Assembly (NCBI GenBank): GCA_052170555.1
Contig: JBQNAI010000004.1
Span: 124,001 to 188,000, forward strand
Direction: 5' to 3'
Source: Scybalousia_A sp052170555
GTDB lineage: Bacteria; Bacteroidota; Bacteroidia; Bacteroidales; P3
DNA: 64,000 bases
The position numbers and the translations under genes are program-made. Positions 16,742 through 25,689 of the stretch are shown piece by piece. Below the pieces are notes generated by a model. That model was not told the origin of the DNA. It searched no databases and saw only the letters and a program-made list of their open reading frames with translations. Positions within the stretch are counted from its first letter, which is position 1. The number at the start of each line of letters is the position of its first letter.

Positions 16742-18457
16742 TTATTCACTTAAAGTTTTATAAGGTTTAAGGTCTTGCTCACTAAAATTATCGATGAAAA
16801 CCTTTCTTTCTGTTATTTGCTCCTGAGCCATTTTTGTCATAATTTCAGCAGAAGCAGAGAACATTTCATCTCTATTGGCGTCAATAATCAATAAATGAGC
16901 CATTATCAAATAGCCAGCTATCTCAACCAAACGGCGAGAATTAAATTCAAAAGCTTCAGAGGTGGAACCAAAAGCATTAATCTTTCCGATGCATTGTTCG
17001 AAGTCCTCTCTTAGTGCAATAAGGATCTTTTTGTAAGTATCAAATTTACTATGGACTTCTGTTTGTTCGTATTCTTTGATTCTTGCAAGATATCCTCCTT
17101 GAATAACTCCACGAATGGCTGCTACCACTTGCAACTGAGATGTTCCTTCATATATAGTCAGTATTCGTGCATCCCTATAATATCTTTCACATGGGTAATC
17201 TTTCATGAATCCTGAGCCACCATAAACTTGTATGCAGTCATAAGTATTTTGGTTTGCATATTCCGAGGAGAATAATTTCAACATTGGTGTTAATATATCT
17301 GCCAAACGAGAATATTTTTTCAATTTTAAACGTTCTTCCGTTTCAAGTTTTCTTTCCTTAGATACGTCTTCATACAATTTATACATATCTACGGCACGTG
17401 CCGTTTCGTATAATAAAGCTCTTGTAGCATCTGTTTTCGCTCTCATCTTTGCAAGCATTTCTTTTACTTGGAAGAAATTGAGTATCGGCTTACCAAATTG
17501 TTCTCTTTCTTTTGCATATTGCAACGCTTGACGATAAGCAGCTTCTGACAATCCTACTGATTGTGCTCCCACTCCCAAGCGAGCTCCATTCATTAGAGAC
17601 ATTGTATATTTTATCAAACCTAATTTACGTTCTCCGACTAAATAAGACTTCGCATCCGTGAATACAAGTTCTGCGGTAGGTGAGCCATGAATACCCAACT
17701 TATTTTCGGTACGTCTAATAGTAACCCCGCCATCACGTCTATCATGAATGAAATAGGAAAGTCCTCTTCCATCAGAAGTTCCTTCCTCACTACGTGCCAA
17801 AACTAATTTGATATCCGCATCTCCATTGGTAATAAAACGTTTTACTCCGTTTAAAAGCCAACAATTTTGTTTTTCATCAAATGTAGCTTTTAATCTGACG
17901 GCTTGAAGATCGCTACCAGCATCTGGCTCTGTCAAGTCCATAGAAAAAGTATAACCTTTATTTACCAAAGGTAAAAAGACATTCTTTTGATGTTCATCTC
18001 CAAACTCGTAAATGGTCTCGGCACAGTCTTGTAGTCCCCAAATGTTTGCAAAACCACAGTCTGCACGTGATACAATCTCGGCAGCCATTACGTAAGGTAC
18101 GTAAGAGAAATTTAAGCCTGCATATTTACGAGGTAGAGATAGTCCATAAACTCCCGCATCGGTTAGAATTTTATGATTTTCTTTCGTTCCGTCTGCATAA
18201 ATTATAGCGTTATTTTCTATTCTTACTCCTTGTATATCTACACTTTCTGCATTTGCATCCACTACTTCACCACTTATTTCTCCAATAAGAGACAATACTC
18301 TGTTGTATGAATCTTTTGCATCATCAATGTCCTTAGGAGCATGCTCAAATTGTCCATATTCTTTGAAATCTCGCTCTTTCAATCTTATGATTTCATCCAT
18401 TAAAGGATTGTCTATTTGAAATCTCAATGCTTTATTATCATCAAAAAAATTAGCCAT
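16742..18457 (-). CDS. Acyl-CoA dehydrogenase, long form
   Basis: This FAD enzyme introduces the alpha-beta double bond in acyl-CoA and passes electrons to the flavoprotein encoded just upstream. In the 571 residues, DLTEPDAGSDLQ and KRFITNGDAD form the FAD and substrate site, YAKEREQFGKPI and the C-terminal domain with QVYGGSGFMKDYPCERYYRDARI and TIYEGTSQLQ follow. About 130 residues extend beyond the short-chain family length, as in many Bacteroidota paralogues. It is 22 bases downstream of etfA, so etfB-etfA-dehydrogenase is one operon. Chain-length specificity is not readable; a butyryl-CoA role is possible. Confidence 0.92.
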   Translation of the reverse strand: MANFFDDNKALRFQIDNPLMDEIIRLKERDFKEYGQFEHAPKDIDDAKDSYNRVLSLIGEISGEVVDANAESVDIQGVRIENNAIIYADGTKENHKILTDAGVYGLSLPRKYAGLNFSYVPYVMAAEIVSRADCGFANIWGLQDCAETIYEFGDEHQKNVFLPLVNKGYTFSMDLTEPDAGSDLQAVRLKATFDEKQNCWLLNGVKRFITNGDADIKLVLARSEEGTSDGRGLSYFIHDRRDGGVTIRRTENKLGIHGSPTAELVFTDAKSYLVGERKLGLIKYTMSLMNGARLGVGAQSVGLSEAAYRQALQYAKEREQFGKPILNFFQVKEMLAKMRAKTDATRALLYETARAVDMYKLYEDVSKERKLETEERLKLKKYSRLADILTPMLKLFSSEYANQNTYDCIQVYGGSGFMKDYPCERYYRDARILTIYEGTSQLQVVAAIRGVIQGGYLARIKEYEQTEVHSKFDTYKKILIALREDFEQCIGKINAFGSTSEAFEFNSRRLVEIAGYLIMAHLLIIDANRDEMFSASAEIMTKMAQEQITERKVFIDNFSEQDLKPYKTLSE

Positions 18458-18479
18458 AGTTTTTATTGTCTTTAATGGA

Positions 18480-19505
18480 TTATTTACTATTCTTTTTATA
18501 ATATGCGATTAACTTAGGTACTACATCGAATGCATCACCTATAATTGAGTAGTCAGCGATTGCATTTAATGGAGCATTTGGGTCAATATTTATGGATATT
18601 ATTTTAGAAGATTGATCCATGCCTGCACGATGTTGTACAGCCCCACTTACACCACAACCGATGTATAACTTAGGACGTACGGTTACTCCTGTTTGTCCGA
18701 TCTGCCTTTCATGTTCTGCAAGACCTCCGTCTACAGCTGCACGGGTTGCTCCAATTTCTCCTCCCAATGTATCCGCTAATTGTTTCAATAATTCAAAACC
18801 ATTAGGTTTTACACTCATACCGTAGCCTCCGCAAACAATAATTTGTGAGCCTTTAATATTAACCTTTTGAGCCTCTATCTCACGAGACAGAATTTCTATG
18901 CAAAAATCCGAGTCTTTTACATATTTATGTACCGGAATTCTGTCAAATTCTCCGGAATAATTTTTATCATAAATTTCTTTCTTCATCACCCCTTCGCGTA
19001 CCGTTGCCATTTGAGGACGTGTATCGGGATTAACAATTGTAGCAATTATGTTTCCTCCGAACGCAGGACGAATTTGATACAATAAATTATCAATTTTACG
19101 ATTGTTCTTCTTGTCTTCATATTCTCCAACTTCCAATGAAGTACAGTCTGCTGTAAGTCCACATCTCAAATATGAAGCAATACGAGGAGCGAGGTCTCTT
19201 CCTACGGATGTAGCCCCAAACAAACATATTTGAGGTCGTTTTTCCTCTATTAGCTTCGCTACTATATTGAAATGAGGTAAAGTTTGGTAGGGAAACAAAC
19301 GATCATCTTCTGCATAATTGATGATGTCAACGCCATAAGGATACAATGTATCTTCCAATTTTTTTACTTCATGTCCGCAAACAATTGCTTCCAATTTTAC
19401 GTTCAACTCGTTAGCTAATTTTCTTGCCTTTGATACCAATTCCAAAGAAACATCAGCAATATAGTTTTCTTCTGTAATTTCGCAATATACAAATATATTA
19501 TTCAT
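18480..19505 (-). CDS. etfA: Electron transfer flavoprotein, alpha subunit
   Basis: This is a 341-residue FAD-binding subunit of the heterodimer that carries electrons from acyl-CoA dehydrogenase. The C-terminal FAD domain shows GATRAAVDGGL, the QIGQTGVTVRP loop, GVSGAVQHRAGM and NIDPNAPLNAIADYSIIGD. The N-terminal half is the usual alpha/beta domain. It starts three bases after etfB and is followed by the dehydrogenase. Whether the pair bifurcates electrons (needs an extra FAD in EtfB) cannot be settled by eye. Confidence 0.95.
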   Translation of the reverse strand: MNNIFVYCEITEENYIADVSLELVSKARKLANELNVKLEAIVCGHEVKKLEDTLYPYGVDIINYAEDDRLFPYQTLPHFNIVAKLIEEKRPQICLFGATSVGRDLAPRIASYLRCGLTADCTSLEVGEYEDKKNNRKIDNLLYQIRPAFGGNIIATIVNPDTRPQMATVREGVMKKEIYDKNYSGEFDRIPVHKYVKDSDFCIEILSREIEAQKVNIKGSQIIVCGGYGMSVKPNGFELLKQLADTLGGEIGATRAAVDGGLAEHERQIGQTGVTVRPKLYIGCGVSGAVQHRAGMDQSSKIISINIDPNAPLNAIADYSIIGDAFDVVPKLIAYYKKNSK

Positions 19506-19508
19506 AAT

Positions 19509-20312
19509 CTATCCTATTATATGTGCGTTAATAAGTTCCTTAACAAGATTGTCAATGTTTTCATCCTTAGCCTCTATCGTTATGTTGTCTTTATGTGTAA
19601 GAACAACACTATCAATCTTCTTGACCTTAGTAGGAGACCCCGTAAGTCCCAAACGTTCGTCTTGTGCTTCTATATCCGTAGCATTCCAAATTTTTATTTC
19701 TGCATTTTTATAAGTTAATAAGCGTTTGGCATTGTAAAAACGAGCTTTTTTTGCTGAAGAATGTACTGTAATTAATACAGGATAAGAAGCTTTAACTACT
19801 TCTACACCACGCTCTAAACGTCTTTTGATAGTTATATCCTTATTTGTAAAGTTTACCAATTCTTCTGCATATGTAATTTGAGGGAAATTCAATTTTTCTG
19901 CTGTTTGCGGTCCAACCTGTGCAGTATCTCCGTCAATGGCTTGGCGTCCTCCGAAAACAATGTCGATATTTCCTAATTTCTTTATTGCCTGTGATATTGC
20001 ATAGGATGTTGCTAATGTATCAGATCCTGCAAGCTTGCGATCGGAAACTACAATCCCATCGTCAGCTCCTCTAAACATGGCATCGCGTACAATTTCTGCT
20101 GCACGGTCTGGTCCCATAGTAACAATGGTAATATGAGTATCTTTCATACGGTCTTTGATTGACAAAGCCATTTCTAAAGCGTTTAAATCCTCAGGGTTGA
20201 AAATTGCAGTCAAGGCTTGTCTATTTACTGTGCCCTCTGCCGTCATGGCGTCCTTTCCCACATTTCTTGTATCAGGTACTTGTTTTGCCAATACAACTAT
20301 TTTTAAACTCAT
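19509..20312 (-). CDS. etfB: Electron transfer flavoprotein, beta subunit
   Basis: This is a 267-residue partner of EtfA. It begins KIVVLAKQVPD, with the family signature around NPEDLNALEMAL, then GGRQAIDGDTAQVGPQ and a helical C-terminus (VKELINAHIIG). It binds AMP or, in bifurcating types, a second FAD. It is the first gene of the three-gene operon. A TAACTTTG box at 20371-20364 lies 51 bases before the start, without a good upstream TTTG. Confidence 0.95.
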   Translation of the reverse strand: MSLKIVVLAKQVPDTRNVGKDAMTAEGTVNRQALTAIFNPEDLNALEMALSIKDRMKDTHITIVTMGPDRAAEIVRDAMFRGADDGIVVSDRKLAGSDTLATSYAISQAIKKLGNIDIVFGGRQAIDGDTAQVGPQTAEKLNFPQITYAEELVNFTNKDITIKRRLERGVEVVKASYPVLITVHSSAKKARFYNAKRLLTYKNAEIKIWNATDIEAQDERLGLTGSPTKVKKIDSVVLTHKDNITIEAKDENIDNLVKELINAHIIG

Positions 20313-20489
20313 TATATGTTATTTTTAGTTTGTAAAAATATATTAAAAATAATTTTTGGAGTGCAAAGTTAAGACATTTTTTTTGTATATTACATATTTT
20401 TTGAAAAATTTACGTAAAACGGCAAATCACAATGTAATACTATACATTCAATTTTATTACGGGTAAAATTGAGTGTATATATTATTAAA
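20313..20489. other. etf operon leader with -7 box
   Basis: Contains TAACTTTG on the minus strand (20371-20364) as likely -7 box of the etf operon. The rest is AT-rich without coding signal and leads into the repeat element at 20490. Confidence 0.4.
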
Positions 20490-20552
20490 TTCTTTCTTGA
20501 CATTATTAAATTCTTTTCAAAAAAGAATTTGATAATGTGGGACATTAATTTT
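20490..20552 (+). repeat. Intergenic element, well preserved copy
   Basis: Reads TTCTTTCTTGACATTATTAA, then AATTCTTTTC, a short loop, AAAAGAATTT and GATAATGTGGGACATTAATT. The inner arms AAATTCTTTT/AAAAGAATTT form a stem, and the outer part pairs partly. It matches the copy at 41121-41183 in the opposite orientation nearly base for base. It lies downstream of the methyltransferase gene (minus strand), where it could end transcription. Confidence 0.7.
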
Positions 20553-20789
20553 GTATAATTGAAAAGGTTACAAAAGAAAAAAAATAAGTTTTTTGAAATA
20601 AAACGAAAAACATAATTATTGTATCAAATAACTACAATAATTGTTAGTTAATGAATTATATATATAGTTTGTATATTTGTTTAGTTTATTTCAACTCGGG
20701 TAAAATACAACAAATGTTCATTCATACACAAAATAAGTTTGTTGAATATGCATATTGATATGCTTTATTTTATTATGATTTGAGTATTA

Positions 20790-21449
20790 TTATTTTATAC
20801 ATTTAAATATAAACATAGACCTAGTATTTTTTATCACAACATCATCGCCAAATAATGAATGCAACTTTGCTTCGGCTGTATGGAATGTATAATGCGGAGC
20901 CCTAAAAAAACCTTTTTTATTTAGAAATATTTTAACAAACCAATCGGCAGGTATTCGCTCTCCTTTAATATAGAAACAACCCAAAAAAATACCTCCTTTT
21001 TTTAAGGTACGATATATCTCATCCAATGCTCTGTTTTTTTGGGGGAAAGCGTGAATACCATTCATGGAAAGAATACAGTCAAAACTTTCTTTATCAAAAG
21101 GAAGATTGGTTGCATCTGCTTGGATTAATTCAACATTTGTTATATTTTCTTTATTAAATCGCATTTTTGCCATTTCCAGCATATTATGTGAATAATCTAA
21201 ACCCGTGATTAAGGCTTTTGGTAACTTAGAGTACTTGTTGTATGTAAAAACTGCCGTTCCTATTGGAACGTCTAATAATTTTCCTTCGAAATTATTAGGT
21301 AACATATCAAGAACTTCTTTAGCGATAAAATTGTCATCAACTTTCCAGAGATATTTCATATATATCTTTGACCACCATTTACGACCTGTAAGTACATTGT
21401 CATAATATTGTGTCATCTTAGCATAAGAATTTTTTTGTTTCATCATCAT
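20790..21449 (-). CDS. Class I SAM-dependent methyltransferase (UbiE/MenG-like)
   Basis: This is a 219-residue methyltransferase. Motif I is LLDVPIGTAVF, in place of the usual LDVGCGTG. Motif II is GLDYSHNMLEMAK, followed by LIQADATNLPFDKESFDCILSMNGIHAF and a post-motif ALDEIYRTLKKGG. The layout fits the ubiquinone/menaquinone or small-molecule methyltransferases; the substrate is unknown. Three ATG codons in a row open the gene, so the start is uncertain by two codons. It is isolated: both flanking intergenic regions exceed 270 bp. Confidence 0.82.
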   Translation of the reverse strand: MMMKQKNSYAKMTQYYDNVLTGRKWWSKIYMKYLWKVDDNFIAKEVLDMLPNNFEGKLLDVPIGTAVFTYNKYSKLPKALITGLDYSHNMLEMAKMRFNKENITNVELIQADATNLPFDKESFDCILSMNGIHAFPQKNRALDEIYRTLKKGGIFLGCFYIKGERIPADWFVKIFLNKKGFFRAPHYTFHTAEAKLHSLFGDDVVIKNTRSMFIFKCIK

Positions 21450-21668
21450 TATCTTTAGTTTGTATGTAAATAAAGCAAGAATTCGGAAATATTTTTTTTA
21501 TGTTTTTAGTAACCAACTGGCTGTTTGTGTGAAAAGAGTGGTTATATTTTATAATTATTAAGACAATTCTTTACTTTGTTTAATGCTTTTTCTGTGTTAA
21601 TAAATATACTTTTACAAAGTAATTATTTTTCTCATAATGTAGTTTAAATTCCACAAGCGATACACAAA

Positions 21669-21706
21669 AAAGAAAGAGAACTGTATCTCCACAATTCCCT
21701 TTCTTT
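21669..21706 (-). terminator. Terminator hairpin of the T9SS cargo gene
   Basis: Arms AAAGAAAGAGAA and the near-complement TTCCCTTTCTTT, 12-bp stem with one mismatch. It lies 20 bases beyond the stop. Confidence 0.65.
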
Positions 21707-21726
21707 AAAATCACATTTCAAGATTG

Positions 21727-22890
21727 TTATTTAATAACAACTTTTTTAGTTATAACGTTTCCATTATTAGAAACTTTTACAAAGTAGGTTCCTTCTCCAA
21801 GGTTAGAAACAGGAATGTTCAAACCATTAACAGGGGTATTCATTGAATAAACTGTCTGTCCTAAAGTGTTTACTAATTCAACTTTATCCATACCATTAAT
21901 GCCTATAACCTGAACATATTCGCTTGCAGGGTTAGGATAAACGTTTACAAGAACGCCTTCGTTCATTGCATCTTGCAAAGAAACAGATCCAACTTTGAAT
22001 TGTTTAATATCAGAGGTACCTAGTTGGGAATTACCGTTAATAGGTATTGCACAAGCTACTAATTCGTCTCCTATAGCCCAAGCTTTTGGATTTTGTGCAT
22101 AGTCATACAGCCATCCGTCAGCGAATAATTTATTTGCATTTTCTGCTGCTTTCTCATCGGGGTTAAGTAAAACAAGCTGCATTGCTCTGACTTGCTGTGC
22201 CGTAGATAAAGCGGCTTGATCGTAACCCCAATCCTGTCCCTGTTGTTTTGCCTGAGCTATTAAAGCGTCTAGCTGGTCTTTATAATCAACAAAGAAAAAG
22301 AAAATAGAAGTTTGATCGTTAAATTGGAAATTAGAGAAATTTAAGGTCTCGGTTTTTGCATCTAAATCAAATGTTGCAACAGCAGTACCAGCTTTAGGAG
22401 AAGATTCTGTTGCAAAAAATTTCTGAATAGCTACGGTGTCAGATCCATTAACACCCAATAAGTCTATCTCCCATTCTTTTGCTCCCCAGAAACCAGTCTC
22501 TGTTACAGGCTGTCCATCACCTTCTTTCCATTCTATTTCAGTAGAACTATTAACATATAGCTTTGCTATATCTTCAATAGTCATACTGTACTGATTTGCA
22601 AGATTTTGCAGTGTCCCTTTTGCTCCAATTGTAATTAAGGCGTACTTCCAACCAGCAGCTGCTGATACAGAATATGTAGCACTAAATAAGCCATTTGTTT
22701 CAGAAGTTAACACAACGTCAGAAACAGTAACCCCACCGTCCTTAACCACAGGAGATTTAACTGTAATTCCTGCTGGCGTAGGAATTTGTTTGATATTTGC
22801 AGGTATTCGCGTATTCCCCCAATCTAGACTTTGAGCGAAAGTACCTATTGTCATGCTCAATGCAAGAGCTAATAACGTAACTTTTTTCAT
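21727..22890 (-). CDS. Secreted protein with type IX secretion C-terminal sorting domain
   Basis: This is a 387-residue protein from the ATG at 22890, chosen because a -7 box (TATCTTTG at 22962-22955) sits inside the longer upstream frame and because the signal peptide (KKVTLLALALSMTIGTFAQ) begins there. Residues 20-300 are a predicted beta-rich region with no family recognised. The last 75 residues (VNVYPNPASEYVQV, then GTYFVKVSNNGNVITKKVVIK) are a type A Por/T9SS sorting domain, which sends the protein across the outer membrane, where the tail is removed and the protein is often attached to lipopolysaccharide. The secretion machinery itself is not in this window. Confidence 0.85.
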   Translation of the reverse strand: MKKVTLLALALSMTIGTFAQSLDWGNTRIPANIKQIPTPAGITVKSPVVKDGGVTVSDVVLTSETNGLFSATYSVSAAAGWKYALITIGAKGTLQNLANQYSMTIEDIAKLYVNSSTEIEWKEGDGQPVTETGFWGAKEWEIDLLGVNGSDTVAIQKFFATESSPKAGTAVATFDLDAKTETLNFSNFQFNDQTSIFFFFVDYKDQLDALIAQAKQQGQDWGYDQAALSTAQQVRAMQLVLLNPDEKAAENANKLFADGWLYDYAQNPKAWAIGDELVACAIPINGNSQLGTSDIKQFKVGSVSLQDAMNEGVLVNVYPNPASEYVQVIGINGMDKVELVNTLGQTVYSMNTPVNGLNIPVSNLGEGTYFVKVSNNGNVITKKVVIK

Positions 22891-22954
22891 TTCTTTAAAA
22901 ATGTTTTTAAGGTTAATAATTGTTTTACTAATACTTTTCTTAATTTCAAGACTG

Positions 22955-22962
22955 CAAAGATA
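22955..22962 (-). promoter_or_regulatory. -7 box of the T9SS cargo gene
   Basis: TATCTTTG on the minus strand. It places the transcription start near 22948 and therefore excludes the upstream in-frame ATG at 22968. Confidence 0.5.
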
Positions 22963-23240
22963 TAACATTTTAATAAATCTACATATTTTTTAAATGTTTT
23001 TTTTGAAAAAAGTTATATCTAAAGATTATAATCAATAGTATAGATATATTATCATACATTTATTATTCAAGTTATTATATTAATTTCCTGCAGGTTTAAA
23101 TGCATATCCTCAATGATAGAACACACATATAATCACATTATGAATATATATAATAATCACAAGATTTACCGCCGTGTAAATTTTATAACAATAGATGTGA
23201 GAATTGTGAATATAAAAAAAATTAGGTAGAGAACAAAAAA

Positions 23241-23324
23241 AATCAAGGTGCCGTTTTATCAAATTCTTTTTTGATATTAATAAATTGTTTTCAAAAAAGA
23301 ATTTAATGAAACGGCACTTTGATT
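23241..23324. repeat. Intergenic element forming a long hairpin downstream of the S46 peptidase
   Basis: Outer arms AATCAAGGTGCCG (23241-23253) and CGGCACTTTGATT (23312-23324) pair at 12 of 13 positions. Inner arms ATCAAATTCTTTTTTGA and TCAAAAAAGAATTTAAT pair nearly fully. It contains the family words TTCTTTTTTGATATTA and TAAATTGTTTTC. Likely the terminator of the peptidase gene. The rest of 22963-23240 is AT-rich and empty. Confidence 0.75.
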
Positions 23325-23347
23325 TGTCTAATGTTAATGATAATAAA

Positions 23348-25507
23348 TTATTTAATGATTTTCATTTCTTCAACTAAATTTCTAGCACCTGCAAATTTGT
23401 CTATGATAAATAAAACATAACGAATATCTACACTAATACATCGTTGTACATCTGGGTTGAATGCTATATTGCCACTCATAGCTTCCCAATTACCATCAAA
23501 TGCTAAACCAATTAGTTCTCCCTTGGCATTGATAGTAGGAGAGCCTGAATTACCACCTGTAATATCGTTATTAGTTATAAAAGCAACGGGAACAGTACCA
23601 TTAACTGCATATTGACCATAGTCTTTGTCCTTCCAAAGCTGATGTAATTTCTCTGGAACTTTAAATTCCCACGAAGAGTTGTCTTCTTTGGCAATCACGC
23701 CATCCAAAGTTGTGTAATAGTTATATGTAACTCCATCTTGGGGTTGGTAGTTTTTAACTTGTCCATATGTATAACGTATAGTGGAGTTCGCATTAGGAGC
23801 AAAGTGTTTGTCTTTTTCCATCTCCATCACACCTTTTACAAAAAGGCGGTTAGCTTTAGTTATTTTCTCTCTTAAAGGTTCTATTTCTTGCATTTTTTCG
23901 TTATAATTTTTCAATAGCTGAATAGTAAGGATATATGCAGGGTCGTTTTTAATTTGTGAAACATCCCCATGATCGTATAAAGCTTCGAACCTCTCTTGGT
24001 TAGTTAAGATAGAACTCTTGAAAATATCGGAAGCGATCTCTTTGAAATTGTATCCGTTTTTGAAAGCAAAGCAAAGGAAGTCTTCTCCTTGCAGTTGCAT
24101 AGGGACATTATGAAAATATACATCCAAACCCGCTGCTAACAGTTTTTCTTCGGTAGATTCGTTATAATCTTTAAAGATAGCATCAACAGCAGATTTTAAT
24201 TGTTCATTGCTTTTTATCCATTCTTCTTCCGTAAAGTTCTTAGAATCTGCCATATCTATCAAAGGTTTTATATGTCGTGTAATGGTAAATAGGGCAGACC
24301 CTCTAAGGATTGCTTCGTTAGTGAATACACGCAAATAATCATACTGAGCAGTCTTTTCATAGTATTCATGAATGTCGTGAAGTACAGACCCATATATTTT
24401 TTCTCTTTTTCCGGTTTTGTCTTCCTTGATCCACCTATCGAAGCGTGTCTCCAATTCTTTTTTATTGTCGTATACATTAAGGTTTTTTAAGCATTTTGTC
24501 TGTCCAATATAGTATTTCCAATAGTTAGATAGTGATGCAAATTTTGCCGCATATTGGATCCGTACTTTATTGTTTGCTTTCATGTCTGCATCCATCACAT
24601 CTCTTAATGCTTGACGTGCAGTTACAACAGAGGGATTATAGATTTCAATTGCCTGTTTCACACCTGCTGACGGTAAGAAGCGATCCGTTGTACCCGGATA
24701 GCCTATTATCATTGCAAAATCATTATTTTGAATACCTTTTATGGATATCGGCAGAAAATGTTTTGGCTTCAAAGGTACATTATCTTTGGAATATTCACAT
24801 GGGTTGCCATCTTTGTCAGCATAAACTCTGAAAACAGAAAAATCACATGTGTGCCTAGGCCACATCCAGTTGTCAGTATCCGAACCGAATTTACCTATGG
24901 AAGACGGAGGTGCTCCAACAAGACGTACATCTCTATAAACTTGATATACAAACAAGATATACTGATTACCGTTAAACATATTAGATACTTCTGCTGTGTA
25001 TTTGGTATTTTTAGTCGTTTGTTCAATAATTTTTTTTGAATTCTTACGAACAATATCCCTTCTTTGACTTTCTGTTGTATTCTCATCAATACCATTAAGT
25101 ATCTCCTTAGTAACGTCCTCCATACGAACAAAAAATTTAGCCGTCAATCCAGGAGTTGGTAATTCCTCATTCTTATTGTAGGCCCAAAAACCGTTGAGTA
25201 AATAATCGTGTTCTACGGTAGAATGATACTGTATTGAAGAATAACCGCAGTGATGGTTAGTAAGAATTAACCCTTGCTCTGAAACAATTTCGCCTGTACA
25301 ACCTCTACCAAACTGAATGATTGCATCTTTTAAAGATGCTTTATTTATATCGTAAATTTGTTTGGACGTAAGTTTCAATCCTTTTGCCTTCATATCCTTA
25401 TAGGTCTGTTGATCTAAAAACATCAACAGCCACATTCCCTCATCGGCCTTAGTGATTGGCATAAAAGCAAGTAAGCTAATAATTAAGCTTAATACAATTT
25501 TCTTCAT
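23348..25507 (-). CDS. S46 family dipeptidyl-peptidase (DPP7-like)
   Basis: This is a 719-residue periplasmic serine exopeptidase that releases dipeptides from oligopeptides, supporting amino-acid fermentation in Bacteroidales. It has a signal peptide ending near ADE (residue 22), the histidine in LTNHHCGYSSIQ, the aspartate in SDTDNWMWPRHTCDF and the serine in TGGNSGSP. The residue 18 positions after the serine is glycine (AFDGNWE), as in DPP7, where DPP11 has arginine, so hydrophobic P1 residues are the likely preference; this is inference from known family members. It is followed by a repeat-type hairpin. Confidence 0.93.
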   Translation of the reverse strand: MKKIVLSLIISLLAFMPITKADEGMWLLMFLDQQTYKDMKAKGLKLTSKQIYDINKASLKDAIIQFGRGCTGEIVSEQGLILTNHHCGYSSIQYHSTVEHDYLLNGFWAYNKNEELPTPGLTAKFFVRMEDVTKEILNGIDENTTESQRRDIVRKNSKKIIEQTTKNTKYTAEVSNMFNGNQYILFVYQVYRDVRLVGAPPSSIGKFGSDTDNWMWPRHTCDFSVFRVYADKDGNPCEYSKDNVPLKPKHFLPISIKGIQNNDFAMIIGYPGTTDRFLPSAGVKQAIEIYNPSVVTARQALRDVMDADMKANNKVRIQYAAKFASLSNYWKYYIGQTKCLKNLNVYDNKKELETRFDRWIKEDKTGKREKIYGSVLHDIHEYYEKTAQYDYLRVFTNEAILRGSALFTITRHIKPLIDMADSKNFTEEEWIKSNEQLKSAVDAIFKDYNESTEEKLLAAGLDVYFHNVPMQLQGEDFLCFAFKNGYNFKEIASDIFKSSILTNQERFEALYDHGDVSQIKNDPAYILTIQLLKNYNEKMQEIEPLREKITKANRLFVKGVMEMEKDKHFAPNANSTIRYTYGQVKNYQPQDGVTYNYYTTLDGVIAKEDNSSWEFKVPEKLHQLWKDKDYGQYAVNGTVPVAFITNNDITGGNSGSPTINAKGELIGLAFDGNWEAMSGNIAFNPDVQRCISVDIRYVLFIIDKFAGARNLVEEMKIIK

Positions 25508-25689
25508 GATTGTTTAATTTTTTATGTTAATATTTTTTTTTGTTATATTATCAATATATTTTATTACAAAGTTAAATTAAAGTGCAATAAGAAAAATTAA
25601 TATCTGATATTCATCTACTGATGTCACAAATTAATGAATTAGTTTAGTACTTTGTCTTTTTACAATACGATACTATTAATATATATTAT

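Noticed and set aside
22891..22968. Longer start of the T9SS cargo protein
   Set aside because: A -7 box lies within it and the signal peptide begins at 22890.
24268..25131. Several antisense and out-of-frame open frames within the S46 peptidase gene
   Set aside because: The peptidase has complete motifs across this region; the others have no family features.
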